Positions 31,802-42,874 of a stretch of 64,000 bases of DNA are shown piece by piece. The notes beneath the pieces are model-generated. The model did not search any database. It saw only the letters and a program-made list of their open reading frames with translations, and had not been told where the DNA came from. Within the stretch, counting starts at the first letter, position 1, and every line of letters starts with the position of its first letter. A program made the translations under genes and the position numbers. The stretch covers positions 620,001 through 684,000 of the forward strand of contig NZ_JAHTKI010000001.1 of the NCBI RefSeq assembly GCF_019145475.1. Reading direction: 5' to 3'. Source of the stretch: Pseudomonas botevensis (GTDB taxonomy: Bacteria > Pseudomonadota > Gammaproteobacteria > Pseudomonadales > Pseudomonadaceae).

Positions 31802-32902
31802 ATGTCCAACAACTTCCTGAATCCGGTCACCACCCAGACCTGGGCCAATGGCCGACACATTGTCCGTTGCGTCAAAGTCATCCAGGAAACCTGGGATGTG
31901 CGCACTTTCTGCTTTATGGCCGACCAGCCGATCCTGTTCTTCTTCAAGCCGGGGCAGTTCGTGACCCTGGAGCTGGAAATCGAAGGCCAGCCGATCATGC
32001 GTTCGTACACCATTTCCAGCTCGCCGTCGGTGCCGTACAGCTTTTCGGTGACCATCAAGCGCGTGCCGGGAGGCAAGGTCTCCAACTGGTTGCACGACAC
32101 TCTGCACGAAGGCCAGGAGCTGGCGGTGCACGGTCCGGTCGGGCTGTTCAACGCCATCGACTTCCCGAGCCCGAAAGTGCTGTACCTGAGCGGTGGCGTG
32201 GGCATTACGCCGTGCATGTCGATGGCACGCTGGTTCTACGACACCAACGGCAACGTCGACATGACGTTCATCCACAGCGCCCGTTCGCCGAAAGACATCA
32301 TTTATCACCGCGAGCTGGAACACATGGCGTCGCGGATCGACAACTTCAGCCTGCACCTGATCTGTGAAAAGCATGGCCTGGGCGAGCCGTGGGCCGGGTA
32401 TCGCGGCTACCTCAACCACAAGATGCTGGAACTGATGGTGCCGGACTTCCTTGAGCGCGAAGTGTTCTGCTGTGGCCCGACGCCGTACATGAACGCGGTC
32501 AAGCGCCTGCTGGAAAACGCCGGCTACGACATGAAGCGCTACCACGAGGAATCCTTCGGCGCCACGCCACCGGAGGCCCGTGCCGATGCGGTGGAGCAGG
32601 CCGAGCAGGCGGCGGAAGCACCGGAAGTCGATGCGGCGGACCTGCATCTGGTGGAGTTCACCTCCTCGGACAAGAGCATCCGCGTGGCCCCGGGCGAAAC
32701 CGTGCATGCGGCGGCGGCCAAGGTCGGCCTGATGATCCCGAAAGCCTGCGGCATGGGAATCTGCGGAACGTGCAAGGTGCTCAAGCTGGGTGGTGAGGTG
32801 GAGATGGATCACAACGGCGGGATCACCGAGGACGACGAGGCCGAAGGGTACATTCTGTCGTGCTGCAGCGTGCCTAAAGGGGATGTGCGGATCGAATACT
32901 GA
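31802..32902 (+). CDS. gbcB: Glycine betaine monooxygenase reductase subunit
   Basis: The 366-residue reductase takes electrons from NAD(P)H and supplies GbcA. A ferredoxin-NADP reductase-type FAD domain comes first (RSYTISSSP, residues about 65-75), then an NAD(P) domain (YLSGGVGITPCMSMARW and EVFCCGPTPYM). At the C-terminus is a plant-type 2Fe-2S domain (CGMGICGTCKV with a last Cys in SCCSVP), with an Ala/Glu-rich linker between. The ATG at 31802 follows GGAG; a GTG four codons upstream is less likely. Orthologous to PA5411. Confidence 0.94.
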   Translation: MSNNFLNPVTTQTWANGRHIVRCVKVIQETWDVRTFCFMADQPILFFFKPGQFVTLELEIEGQPIMRSYTISSSPSVPYSFSVTIKRVPGGKVSNWLHDTLHEGQELAVHGPVGLFNAIDFPSPKVLYLSGGVGITPCMSMARWFYDTNGNVDMTFIHSARSPKDIIYHRELEHMASRIDNFSLHLICEKHGLGEPWAGYRGYLNHKMLELMVPDFLEREVFCCGPTPYMNAVKRLLENAGYDMKRYHEESFGATPPEARADAVEQAEQAAEAPEVDAADLHLVEFTSSDKSIRVAPGETVHAAAAKVGLMIPKACGMGICGTCKVLKLGGEVEMDHNGGITEDDEAEGYILSCCSVPKGDVRIEY

Positions 32903-32931
32903 TCGGCGATGGGGCGGCCCCTGAGCTAGGT

Positions 32932-33076
32932 TTACCCCTCTCCCCAGGGAGAGGGAGCCGATTTGTAAGCTTTTCAGATCCTGAGTTCGACTCGGTATTT
33001 CACGTCGGCGTACCCCGGATAAACACCTGGGTCAGTTCCCTCTCCCTTTGGGAGAGGGCTAGGGTGAGGGGAGGGG
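32932..33076. repeat. About 150-bp palindromic intergenic repeat (copy 2)
   Basis: Shares GAGTTCGACTCGGTATTTCA and the GC-rich inverted ends (CCCCTCTCCC... and ...GGGAGAGGGCTAGGGTGAGG) with the copies at 6985, 42668 and 58216. It lies between convergent gbcB and the SDR gene and probably also serves as a transcript end. Confidence 0.85.
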
Positions 33077-33092
33077 CTCACAGGCACACTGA

Positions 33093-33917
33093 TCAATCGA
33101 CAAACAAATCCGTCATCAACTTCGCATCACTCTCTGGCTCAAAGCGGTAATGATCAAACCCGGTCACGCCGCTCTCCCGCAAAATCTCCTCATCAATCAA
33201 CAACCGCCCGGTAATCGCCCGCCCGCTGCTGTCCAGAATCACCTGCGCCGCATCCGCCATGATCGCCGGCGTCCGTGCATGCCTGAACGACTCCCGGTTG
33301 CCCAGCTGAAACTCGATGGCCGCCGTGGCTATCATGGTCTGCGGCCACAATGAATTGACGCTGATCCCGTAATTGGCGAATTCCTCGCTCATGCCCAGGG
33401 TCAGCATGCTCATGCCGTATTTGGTCACGGTGTAGGGGCTGTACTGGGCGAACCATTTGGTTGCCAGGTTCAGTGGCGGCGACAGGTTGAGAATGTGCCC
33501 GGCGGACTTTTTCAGGTAGGGCAGGGCCGCCTGGCTGCACAGCAACACCGCGCGGGTGTTGATCTGGTGCATCAGGTCGAAGCGCTTGAGTTCGATGTGT
33601 GCCACCCCGGTGAGCTTGATCGCCCCGGCGTTGTTCACCAGCGCATCGATGGCGCCGAAATGTTCATTGGCCTGGGCCAGCGCCTGACGTACCGCGTCTT
33701 CATCGCGCACATCCACTTGCAACGCCAACGCTTTGCCGCCGGCCGCCTCGACTTCCTTGGCGACGCTATGAATGGTGCCGGGCAGCTTGGGATGCGCTTC
33801 GGCGCTCTTGGCGGCGATGACGATATTGGCCCCGTCCCTGGCGGCGCGCAGCGCAATCTCACGGCCGATGCCACGGCTGGCGCCGGTGATGAACAGGGTT
33901 TTGCCTTGTAGCGACAT
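33093..33917 (-). CDS. SDR-family oxidoreductase, HSDL2-like
   Basis: The 274-residue short-chain dehydrogenase has the NAD(P) loop TGASRGIGREIALRAARDG at residue 11 and NNAG at about 95. The catalytic region is YSPYTVTKYGMSML (Tyr and Lys of Y-x3-K), but the usual serine position reads ILNLSPPLN. This SP-P arrangement and the overall length fit the HSDL2 subgroup, linked to fatty-acid or lipid metabolism rather than betaine use. AGGAG lies well placed before the ATG. It sits between gbcB and ltaE and is convergent to gbcB; a direct pathway role is not evident. Confidence 0.85.
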   Translation of the reverse strand: MSLQGKTLFITGASRGIGREIALRAARDGANIVIAAKSAEAHPKLPGTIHSVAKEVEAAGGKALALQVDVRDEDAVRQALAQANEHFGAIDALVNNAGAIKLTGVAHIELKRFDLMHQINTRAVLLCSQAALPYLKKSAGHILNLSPPLNLATKWFAQYSPYTVTKYGMSMLTLGMSEEFANYGISVNSLWPQTMIATAAIEFQLGNRESFRHARTPAIMADAAQVILDSSGRAITGRLLIDEEILRESGVTGFDHYRFEPESDAKLMTDLFVD

Positions 33918-34029
33918 GCGGATGCTCCTGCTTATTGTTATGTGAGCGGAGGCTCGACAGACAATGTAGACCAGGGCAAACGAAGCGGGGGGATCGTTCC
34001 CTGTGAGTGGGAACGATCCGTGCGGTGCG

Positions 34030-35070
34030 TCAGGCCGACATGACTTCGCGGATGTCGCGGGCCAGTTCGCGTACGCGCTCTTCCTCGGTGTCCCAGGAGC
34101 ACATGAAGCGTGCGCCGCCCTTGCCGATGAAGGTGTAGAAGCGCCAGCCGCGTGCCGTCAGGGCGGCGATGGCCGGTTCCGAGAGTTGCAGGAACACACC
34201 GTTGGCCTGCACCGGGAACATCAGTTCCACACCCGGAATGTCGCTGACCAGCTCCGCCAGCAGTTGTGCGCAGTGGTTGGCGTGGCGGGCGTATTTGAGC
34301 CAGGCGTCGTTTTCCAGGATGCCGACCCACGGCGCCGACAGGAAGCGCATCTTCGAGGCCAGTTGCCCGGCCTGTTTGCAGCGGTAATCGAAGTCTTCCG
34401 CCAGTTTGTGGTTGAAGAACAGGATCGCTTCACCCACCGCCATGCCGTTTTTCGTGCCGCCGAAGCACAGCACGTCGACGCCGGCCTTCCAGGTCAGGTC
34501 CGCCGGCGAGCAGCCGAGGAAGGCGCAGGCGTTGGAGAATCGCGCGCCGTCCATGTGCAGGTTCAGGCCCAGTTCCTTGCAGGTGTCGCTGATGGCACGA
34601 ACTTCTTCCGGGGTGTAGACGCTGCCGACTTCGGTGGCCTGGGTCAGGGTGACCACACGGGGTTTCGGGTAGTGGATGTCCTGGCGCTTGAGCGCGACTT
34701 CGCGGATCGAGGCCGGGGTGATCTTGCCGTTCTCGGTGCCGGCGATCAGCAGTTTCGAGCCGTTGGAGAAGAATTCCGGGGCGCCGCATTCGTCGGTTTC
34801 GACATGGGCGGTTTCCGAGCAGATCACGCTGTGGTAACTCTGGCACAGCGACGACAGCGCCAGCGAGTTGGCGGCGGTGCCATTGAAGGCGAAGAACACT
34901 TCGCAGTCGGTTTCGAACAATTTGCGGAAATAATCAGAGGCCCGCGCTGTCCATTCATCGTCGCCGTAGGCGCGCTGGTGGCCGTGGTTGGCCTGTTCCA
35001 TGGCAGCCCAGGCTTCGGGGCAGATACCGGAGTAGTTGTCGCTGGCGAATTGTTGGCTCTTGTCGGTCAT
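34030..35070 (-). CDS. ltaE: Low-specificity L-threonine aldolase
   Basis: This PLP enzyme of 346 residues splits L-threonine or allo-threonine to glycine and acetaldehyde, linking to the glycine and serine pool fed by betaine breakdown. FGGTKNGMAVGEAI carries the PLP lysine near residue 205, and HMDGARFSNA is the conserved Asp/Ala/Arg block. The ATG at 35070 (MTDKSQQFASDNYSG) is chosen because family members start there; an upstream in-frame ATG adds 15 residues without a good ribosome site. Same place and orientation as PA5413. The divergent TraX-like gene starts 127 bp away. Confidence 0.92.
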   Translation of the reverse strand: MTDKSQQFASDNYSGICPEAWAAMEQANHGHQRAYGDDEWTARASDYFRKLFETDCEVFFAFNGTAANSLALSSLCQSYHSVICSETAHVETDECGAPEFFSNGSKLLIAGTENGKITPASIREVALKRQDIHYPKPRVVTLTQATEVGSVYTPEEVRAISDTCKELGLNLHMDGARFSNACAFLGCSPADLTWKAGVDVLCFGGTKNGMAVGEAILFFNHKLAEDFDYRCKQAGQLASKMRFLSAPWVGILENDAWLKYARHANHCAQLLAELVSDIPGVELMFPVQANGVFLQLSEPAIAALTARGWRFYTFIGKGGARFMCSWDTEEERVRELARDIREVMSA

Positions 35071-35197
35071 GGCCGGCTTCCGTGATCGCGGCGCTTGTGG
35101 CGCTGCGTTGGTCAATGATGGTGCGCACTTTACCGAAGATCATCCGGGGAGCACACGGGATGTCGCTGGCAGAACTTTACATGGACGCTGGCCGATT

Positions 35198-35908
35198 ATG
35201 CACCTGAGCCGACGCGACGGCGCGCTGGATCTGCTCAAGTGGCTGGCGTTGCTGAGCATGCTGCTCGATCACCTGCGATATGTCGGGATCAGCGCCGATT
35301 GGCTGTATGTGCCGGGGCGGCTGGCGTTCCCGTGGTTCTGCCTGGCGATGGCGGCGAACCTGGCGCGAAGCGGCGCGCGCAAGACCGGGTGGCGGTATCC
35401 GGGCTGGCTGCTGCTGTTCAGCGCCGTGAGTGAAATACCCTACCGTTTGTACATTCCCGAGCCTGACACCCTGAACGTCATGCCGACCCTGGCGCTGGGC
35501 TTGCTGGTGGCGCTGGGCTGGCAGGACCGGGCGCCGGGTTCGCGACTGCTGGCCGCAGTTGCCTTGTTGCTGGCAGTGCTGTTTGCCGAGCGACTGATGT
35601 TCGGTCTGTTCGGCGTGCTGCTGCCGCTGGCGTTGCTGCTGGTGATGGGTCGGCCCTGGTATTTCAGCCTGCTGCCGGGGCTGGTGTGTCTGGCGGCGAA
35701 TCAGTGGCGGGTGCTGCTCGAGTCGGCACAGTTCGGCAACGGCGTGGCGATCTTTGGCCTTGGTGCATGCCTGGTCGCGCCAGGGCTGGGAATGTTCCTG
35801 TTGCGACACGCCAGGTCGCTTTCAGTACCGCCCATGCGTCGCTGGGCGTACGCGCTGTATCCGGCGCATTTCCTCCTGTTGCTCGCCCTTCGCCAGGCAA
35901 TTGCCTGA
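35198..35908 (+). CDS. TraX-family inner-membrane protein
   Basis: The 236-residue protein is composed almost wholly of hydrophobic segments, about seven to eight helices (LLKWLALLSMLLDHL, LALGLLVALGW, LLAVLFAERLMFGLFGVLLP and others). It begins with DGALDLLKWLALLSMLLDHLR, the signature of TraX-like membrane proteins, named after the F-plasmid pilin acetylase. The same family appears at this place in P. aeruginosa (PA5414), so it is chromosomal and not a conjugation gene. It is upstream of glyA in the same direction with a 169-bp gap. Substrate unknown; an acyl or acetyl transfer to a membrane or surface molecule is the family-based guess. Confidence 0.8.
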   Translation: MHLSRRDGALDLLKWLALLSMLLDHLRYVGISADWLYVPGRLAFPWFCLAMAANLARSGARKTGWRYPGWLLLFSAVSEIPYRLYIPEPDTLNVMPTLALGLLVALGWQDRAPGSRLLAAVALLLAVLFAERLMFGLFGVLLPLALLLVMGRPWYFSLLPGLVCLAANQWRVLLESAQFGNGVAIFGLGACLVAPGLGMFLLRHARSLSVPPMRRWAYALYPAHFLLLLALRQAIA

Positions 35909-36077
35909 CGCTGAAGAGACTGTCGCTTTCAGGCCATGTCGTAAACGCACCTTTGCGTGGCGTCCGTAGGCATTTGACCTCTTGAAGCCGGTCATACCAT
36001 CGCATCAAAAGGGCACCGCCGAATTGCCGGTGCCTTACCGAGACGAATGGCGCACAGATGCCGCTGGGAGAGACGCG

Positions 36078-37331
<1,254 letters not shown>

Positions 37332-37351
37332 GCGTTCTGGAGTAAATGACT

Positions 37352-38602
37352 ATGCAACGCTATTCGGGCTTCGGCCTCTTCAAACACTCCCTCAGCCACC
37401 ACGAAAACTGGCAGCGCATGTGGCGCACGCCGACCCCGAAAAAGGTCTACGACGTGGTCATCGTCGGCGGTGGCGGGCACGGTCTGGCGACCGCCTACTA
37501 CCTGGCCAAGGAGCACGGCATCACCAATGTGGCCGTGGTCGAGAAGGGCTGGCTGGGCGGCGGTAACACCGCGCGCAACACCACCATCGTTCGCTCCAAC
37601 TACCTGTGGGACGAGTCGGCGCACCTGTACGAACACGCGATGAAACTCTGGGAAGGTCTGTCGCAGGATCTGAACTACAACGTGATGTTCTCCCAGCGCG
37701 GCGTCTACAACCTGTGCCACACCCTGCAGGACATCCGTGATTCCGAGCGTCGGGTCAGCGCCAACCGCCTCAACGGCGTCGACGGCGAGCTGCTCAATGC
37801 CAAGCAAGTCGCGGACGAAATCCCGTACCTCGATTGCTCCAAGAACACCCGCTACCCGGTGATGGGCGCGACCGTCCAGCGTCGCGGCGGCGTGGCCCGT
37901 CACGATGCCGTGGCCTGGGGCTTTGCCCGTGCCGCCGACGCCCTCGGCGTGGACTTGATCCAGCAGACCGAAGTGATCGGTTTCCGCAAGGAAAACGGCG
38001 TGTGCATCGGCGTTGAAACCAACAAGGGCTTCATCGGCGCCAAGCGCGTCGGTGTGGTCACCGCCGGCAACTCCGGACACATGGCGAAACTTGCCGGTTT
38101 CCGTCTGCCGGTCGAATCCCACCCGCTGCAAGCGCTGGTGTCCGAGCCGATCAAACCGATCATCGACAGCGTGATCATGTCCAACGCCGTGCACGGCTAC
38201 ATCAGCCAGTCCGACAAGGGCGACCTGGTGATCGGCGCCGGTATCGACGGCTACAACGGCTACGGCCAGCGGGGTTCGTACCCGGTGATCGAGCACACCA
38301 TCCAGGCCATCGTCGAAATGTTCCCGGTGCTGTCGCGTGTACGCATGAACCGTCAGTGGGGCGGCATCGTCGACACCACGCCGGACGCCTGCCCGATCAT
38401 TTCGAAAACCCCGGTGCCGAACATGTTCTTCAACTGCGGTTGGGGCACCGGCGGCTTCAAGGCCACCCCCGGCTCGGGCAACGTGTTTGCCGCCAGCCTG
38501 GCCAAGGGTGAAATGCACCCGCTGGCCGCACCTTTTTCCATCGACCGTTTCCACAACGGCGCCCTCATCGACGAACACGGCGCTGCGGCTGTCGCCCACT
38601 AA
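37352..38602 (+). CDS. soxB: Sarcosine oxidase beta subunit
   Basis: The 416-residue catalytic subunit of heterotetrameric sarcosine oxidase oxidises sarcosine to glycine. The FAD loop [20 protein letters not shown] is near residue 36, [16 protein letters not shown] is the region of covalent FMN attachment (His in related enzymes), and the C-terminal block is [15 protein letters not shown]. The ATG at 37352 gives GGAG a 9-base spacing, while the ATG six bases earlier is too close. The length equals that of PA5416. SoxD follows 14 bp later. Confidence 0.95.
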   Translation: MQRYSGFGLFKHSLSHHENWQRMWRTPTPKKVYDVVIVGGGGHGLATAYYLAKEHGITNVAVVEKGWLGGGNTARNTTIVRSNYLWDESAHLYEHAMKLWEGLSQDLNYNVMFSQRGVYNLCHTLQDIRDSERRVSANRLNGVDGELLNAKQVADEIPYLDCSKNTRYPVMGATVQRRGGVARHDAVAWGFARAADALGVDLIQQTEVIGFRKENGVCIGVETNKGFIGAKRVGVVTAGNSGHMAKLAGFRLPVESHPLQALVSEPIKPIIDSVIMSNAVHGYISQSDKGDLVIGAGIDGYNGYGQRGSYPVIEHTIQAIVEMFPVLSRVRMNRQWGGIVDTTPDACPIISKTPVPNMFFNCGWGTGGFKATPGSGNVFAASLAKGEMHPLAAPFSIDRFHNGALIDEHGAAAVAH

Positions 38603-38616
38603 CAGGAGAAATCCCC

Positions 38617-38946
38617 ATGTTGCATATCTTCTGTCCTCACTGCGGCGAACTGCGCTCCGAAGAGGAATTCCATGCATCTGGCCAGGCGCACATCCCGCGT
38701 CCGCTGGATCCTGCAAGCTGCACCGATGAGGAGTGGGGCGACTACATGTTCTTCCGCGACAACCCGCGCGGTCTGCACCACGAGTTGTGGGATCACGTCG
38801 CCGGTTGCCGCCAGTACTTCAACGTCACCCGCGACACCGTGACCTACGAGATTCTCGAAACCTACAAGATCGGCACCAAGCCGCAATTCACCGACAAGGC
38901 TGACACGGCGAAAACAGCCACGACGGCGCTGGGAGAGAAGGTATGA
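38617..38946 (+). CDS. soxD: Sarcosine oxidase delta subunit
   Basis: This 109-residue zinc-binding subunit of heterotetrameric sarcosine oxidase has CPHCGELRSEEEF at residues 6-18 (two Cys ligands) and the later LHHELWDHVAGCRQYFNVTRD with a His and a Cys. The C-terminal tail is Lys/Thr/Ala-rich and probably flexible. AGGAG precedes the start. Its stop overlaps the soxA start by four bases (ATGA), indicating coupled translation of the subunits. Confidence 0.94.
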   Translation: MLHIFCPHCGELRSEEEFHASGQAHIPRPLDPASCTDEEWGDYMFFRDNPRGLHHELWDHVAGCRQYFNVTRDTVTYEILETYKIGTKPQFTDKADTAKTATTALGEKV

Positions 38947-41900
38947 GCCAGACCAATCGCCTGTCCAACGGTGGACGGATCGACCGCAACAAAGTGCTGA
39001 GCTTTACCTTCAACGGCCAGAGCTACAAGGGCTTCGAAGGCGACTCGCTGGCCGCTGCACTGCTGGCCAACGGCGTCGACATCATCGGTCGCAGCTTCAA
39101 GTACTCCCGTCCGCGCGGGATCTTCGCCGCCGGTGCCGAAGAGCCGAACGCGGTGCTGCAGATCGGCGCCACCGAAGCCACCCAGATTCCTAACGTGCGG
39201 GCCACGCAACAGGCGCTGTATCAAGGCCTGGTCGCCACCAGCACCAACGGCTGGCCGAGCGTCAACAACGACATGATGGGGATTCTCGGCAAGGTTGGCG
39301 GCAAGCTGATGCCGCCGGGTTTCTACTACAAAACCTTCATGTATCCGCAATCGTTCTGGATGACTTACGAGAAGTACATCCGCAAGGCGGCAGGCCTGGG
39401 CCGTTCGCCGACCGAGAACGATCCGGACACCTACGACTACATGAACCAGCACTGCGACGTGCTGATCGTCGGCGCCGGCCCTGCGGGTCTGGCCGCTGCC
39501 CTGGCGGCTGCACGCAGCGGCGCCCGGGTGATCCTGGCCGATGAGCAGGAAGAGTTCGGCGGCAGCCTGCTCGACTCCCGCGAAAGCCTCGACGGCAAGC
39601 CTGCGGTGGAGTGGGTGGCAAGCGTCGTTGCCGAATTGAAGAACACCCCGGACGTGCTGCTGTTGCCGCGCGCCACGGTCAACGGTTACCACGACCACAA
39701 CTTCCTGACCATTCACGAACGCCTCACCGATCACCTCGGTGACCGTGCGCCGATCGGCCAGGTGCGCCAGCGCATCCACCGGGTTCGCGCCAAGCGTGTG
39801 GTGCTGGCGACCGGTGCGCATGAGCGTCCGCTGGTCTACGGCAACAACGACGTGCCGGGCAACATGCTCGCCGGTGCGGTGTCGACTTACGTACGCCGTT
39901 ACGGCGTGGCGCCGGGCAAGAAACTGGTGCTGTCGACCAACAACGATCACGCCTATCGCGTGGCGCTGGACTGGCTCGACGCCAGCCTGCAAGTGGTGGC
40001 TATCGCCGACGCCCGCAGCAATCCACGCGGTGCACTGGTGGAAGAAGCGCGCGCCAAGGGCATCCGCATCCTCACCGGCAGCGCGGTGATCGAGGCCCGT
40101 GGCAGCAAGCACGTCACCGCTGCCCGTGTGGCCGCGATTGATGTCAAAGGTCACAAGGTCACCAGCCCGGGCGAATGGCTCGACTGCGACCTGATCGCCA
40201 GCTCCGGCGGCTACAGCCCGGTGGTTCACCTGGCGTCGCACCTGGGTGGCAAGCCGATCTGGCGTGAAGACATCCTCGGTTTCGTACCGGGCGAAGCACC
40301 GCAGAAGCGTGTTTGCGTGGGTGGTATCAACGGCGTCTACAGCCTCGGCGATTCCCTGGCCGACGGTTTTGAAGGGGGCGTGCGCGCCGCTTCCGAGGCT
40401 GGCTTCCAGACCGTCGAAGCGGTGCTGCCGAAAGCCTTGAGCCGTCTCGAAGAGCCGACCCTGGCGCTGTTCCAGGTGCCGCACGAGAAAGCCACCGCAC
40501 GGGCGCCGAAGCAATTCGTCGACCTGCAGAACGATGTGACTGCCGCCGCCATTGAACTGGCGACCCGCGAAGGTTTCGAGTCGGTCGAGCACGTCAAACG
40601 CTACACCGCGCTGGGCTTCGGCACCGATCAGGGCAAGCTCGGCAACGTCAACGGCCTGGCCATCGCCGCCCGTTCGCTGAACGTGACCATTCCGCAGATG
40701 GGCACTACGATGTTCCGTCCGAACTACACGCCGATCACCTTCGGCGCAGTGGCCGGTCGTCATTGCGGGCACATCTTCGAACCGGTGCGTTACACCGCGC
40801 TGCATCAATGGCACCTGAAACAAGGCGCCGAGTTCGAAGACGTCGGCCAGTGGAAGCGTCCGTGGTACTTCCCGAAAAACGGTGAAGACATGCACGCCGC
40901 CGTGAAGCGCGAATGCAAGGCCGTGCGCGACAGCGTTGGCCTGCTGGACGCCTCGACCCTGGGCAAGATCGACATCCAGGGGCCGGACGCCCGCGAGTTC
41001 CTCAACCGCGTGTACACCAACGCCTGGACCAAGCTCGATGTGGGCAAGGCCCGCTACGGCCTGATGTGCAAGGAAGACGGCATGGTCTTCGACGACGGCG
41101 TGACGGCGTGTCTGGCCGACAACCATTTCGTCATGACCACCACCACTGGCGGCGCCGCACGCGTGCTGCAATGGCTGGAGCTGTACCACCAGACCGAATG
41201 GCCGGAGATGAAGGTCTACTTCACCTCGGTCACCGACCACTGGGCGACCATGACCCTGTCGGGGCCGAACAGCCGCAAGCTGCTCAGCGCCGTCACTGAC
41301 ATCGATCTGAGCAACGAAGCGTTCCCGTTCATGACCTGGAAAGAAGGTCTGGTCGGTGGCGTGCCGGCGCGGGTGTTCCGCATCTCGTTCACCGGTGAGC
41401 TGTCTTACGAAGTCAACGTCCAGGCCGACTACGCCATGGGTGTGCTGGAAAAAATCGTCGAGGCCGGCAAGCAGTACAACCTGACGCCGTATGGCACCGA
41501 AACCATGCACGTCCTGCGCGCCGAGAAGGGCTTCATCATCGTCGGGCAAGACACCGACGGCTCGATGACCCCGGACGACCTGAACATGGGCTGGTGCGTC
41601 GGTCGCACCAAACCGTTCTCGTGGATCGGCCAGCGTGGGATGAACCGTGAAGACTGTGTGCGTGACCAGCGTAAACAGTTGGTGGGCCTGAAACCGATCG
41701 ATCCGAATGTATGGCTGCCGGAAGGCGCGCAACTGGTGTTCAACACCAAGCAGGCGATCCCGATGACCATGGTCGGCCACGTGACTTCCAGCTACGCGCA
41801 CAACTCCCTCGGTTATTCGTTTGCCATGGGCGTGGTCAAGGGCGGTCTGAAACGTTTGGGCGAGCGGGTGTTCGCACCGCTGGCCGACGGCAGCGTGATC

Positions 41901-41960
41901 GAGGCGGAAATCGTTTCTTCGGTGTTCTTCGATCCTAAAGGCGATCGCCAGAACATCTAG
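38943..41960 (+). CDS. soxA: Sarcosine oxidase alpha subunit
   Basis: The 1005-residue largest subunit of sarcosine oxidase receives the methyl group as methylene on tetrahydrofolate. In order: an N-terminal 2Fe-2S-ferredoxin-like fold without the cysteines (GDSLAAALLANGVDIIGRSF), an NAD/FAD Rossmann region (VLIVGAGPAGLAAALAAARSG near residue 173), and a C-terminal glycine-cleavage T-protein-like folate domain (residues about 600-1005, with LDASTLGKIDIQGPDAREFL and SYEVNVQADYAMGV). It starts within the soxD stop. A short perfect hairpin (41968-41992) separates it from soxG. Orthologous to PA5418. Confidence 0.95.
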   Translation: MSQTNRLSNGGRIDRNKVLSFTFNGQSYKGFEGDSLAAALLANGVDIIGRSFKYSRPRGIFAAGAEEPNAVLQIGATEATQIPNVRATQQALYQGLVATSTNGWPSVNNDMMGILGKVGGKLMPPGFYYKTFMYPQSFWMTYEKYIRKAAGLGRSPTENDPDTYDYMNQHCDVLIVGAGPAGLAAALAAARSGARVILADEQEEFGGSLLDSRESLDGKPAVEWVASVVAELKNTPDVLLLPRATVNGYHDHNFLTIHERLTDHLGDRAPIGQVRQRIHRVRAKRVVLATGAHERPLVYGNNDVPGNMLAGAVSTYVRRYGVAPGKKLVLSTNNDHAYRVALDWLDASLQVVAIADARSNPRGALVEEARAKGIRILTGSAVIEARGSKHVTAARVAAIDVKGHKVTSPGEWLDCDLIASSGGYSPVVHLASHLGGKPIWREDILGFVPGEAPQKRVCVGGINGVYSLGDSLADGFEGGVRAASEAGFQTVEAVLPKALSRLEEPTLALFQVPHEKATARAPKQFVDLQNDVTAAAIELATREGFESVEHVKRYTALGFGTDQGKLGNVNGLAIAARSLNVTIPQMGTTMFRPNYTPITFGAVAGRHCGHIFEPVRYTALHQWHLKQGAEFEDVGQWKRPWYFPKNGEDMHAAVKRECKAVRDSVGLLDASTLGKIDIQGPDAREFLNRVYTNAWTKLDVGKARYGLMCKEDGMVFDDGVTACLADNHFVMTTTTGGAARVLQWLELYHQTEWPEMKVYFTSVTDHWATMTLSGPNSRKLLSAVTDIDLSNEAFPFMTWKEGLVGGVPARVFRISFTGELSYEVNVQADYAMGVLEKIVEAGKQYNLTPYGTETMHVLRAEKGFIIVGQDTDGSMTPDDLNMGWCVGRTKPFSWIGQRGMNREDCVRDQRKQLVGLKPIDPNVWLPEGAQLVFNTKQAIPMTMVGHVTSSYAHNSLGYSFAMGVVKGGLKRLGERVFAPLADGSVIEAEIVSSVFFDPKGDRQNI

Positions 41961-41967
41961 CACTGTT

Positions 41968-41992
41968 CGCTCCCACGCGCGGCGTGGGAGCG
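41968..41992 (+). repeat. Perfect hairpin between soxA and soxG
   Basis: An 11-bp stem CGCTCCCACGC with GCGTGGGAGCG closes on a 3-nt loop, with no T-run. It looks like a REP-derived hairpin that may protect or punctuate the operon mRNA. Confidence 0.7.
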
Positions 41993-42021
41993 ATCAATAC
42001 AGAATTCAGAAAGGGTGATTT

Positions 42022-42654
42022 ATGACCGCAGCCAATGTGTACCAACAACGCCCGACCACCGGGGCCAAGGGTGAGTCGTCGCTGCATCATGCTGACCTCG
42101 CCAGCCTGGTCGGCAAGGGTCGCAAGAACGCCGGCGTGATCGTGCGTGAGAAGAAACTCCTCGGCCACCTGACCCTGCGTGGCGACGGCCACGATGCCGC
42201 GTTCGCCGCTGGCGTCCACAAGGCCCTGGGCATAGAACTGCCGGGCGCCCTGAGCGTGATCGTCAAGGGTGACACCAGCCTGCAATGGATGGGGCCGGAT
42301 GAGTGGCTGCTGATCGTGCCGAGCGGCGAAGAGTTCGCGGCCGAGCAGAAACTGCGCGCGGCGCTGGGCGATCTGCACATCGCGATCGTCAACGTCAGCG
42401 GCGGCCAGCAGGTGCTTGAACTGAGCGGCCCGAACGTGCGCCAGGTGCTGATGAAGTCCACCAGCTATGACGTCCACCCGAACAACTTCCCGGTCGGCAA
42501 GGCCGTGGGCACGGTGTTCGCCAAGTCGCAGCTGATGATTCGCCACACCGCCGAAGACACCTGGGAACTGCTGATTCGTCGCAGCTTCTCGGATTACTGG
42601 TGGTTGTGGTTGCAGGATGCGTCCGCCGAGTACGGCCTTAGCGTCCAGGCCTGA
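42022..42654 (+). CDS. soxG: Sarcosine oxidase gamma subunit
   Basis: This 210-residue subunit completes the SoxBDAG set. It shows the folate-domain-like pattern of gamma subunits (GPDEWLLIVPSGEEFAAEQ and VSGGQQVLELSGPNVRQVL), and CDS spacing and order match PA5419. The ribosome site is AAAGGGTGA. A 163-bp palindromic repeat lies between it and purU, so expression of purU and fdhA might be set separately. Confidence 0.93.
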   Translation: MTAANVYQQRPTTGAKGESSLHHADLASLVGKGRKNAGVIVREKKLLGHLTLRGDGHDAAFAAGVHKALGIELPGALSVIVKGDTSLQWMGPDEWLLIVPSGEEFAAEQKLRAALGDLHIAIVNVSGGQQVLELSGPNVRQVLMKSTSYDVHPNNFPVGKAVGTVFAKSQLMIRHTAEDTWELLIRRSFSDYWWLWLQDASAEYGLSVQA

Positions 42655-42667
42655 AGGATCAAAAACC

Positions 42668-42830
42668 ACCCCCTCACCCCAGCCCTCTCCCCCAAGGGGG
42701 CGAGGGGAAAGGGAGCAGATCTGTGTTGTTTTCGAACCTGAGTTCGACTCGGTGATTCAGGTCGGTGTAGATCCAAGACCACCTCGGTCAGTCCCCTCTC
42801 CCTCCGGGAGAGGGCTAGGGTGAGGGGAAA
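42668..42830. repeat. About 160-bp palindromic intergenic repeat (copy 3), within an operon
   Basis: The longest of the four copies. Ends are CCCCTCACCCCAGCCCTCTC and GAGAGGGCTAGGGTGAGGGG, and the centre includes GAGTTCGACTCGGTGATTCA. It is inserted between soxG and purU, both plus strand. Confidence 0.85.
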
Positions 42831-42874
42831 AAGTCCCCCTGACACCCCGCACAACGAACAGGAGTCACCGCACA

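Noticed and set aside
35198..35908. Conjugative element suggested by the TraX-like gene
   Set aside because: No other transfer genes are nearby and the same gene occupies this position in P. aeruginosa, so it is a resident chromosomal gene.
38862..41963. Long minus-strand frame opposite soxA (about 1030 codons)
   Set aside because: Antisense shadow of soxA: no start signal and low-complexity translation. The same applies to the frames opposite the GMC gene (23616-26894) and fdhA/purU (42815-45040).
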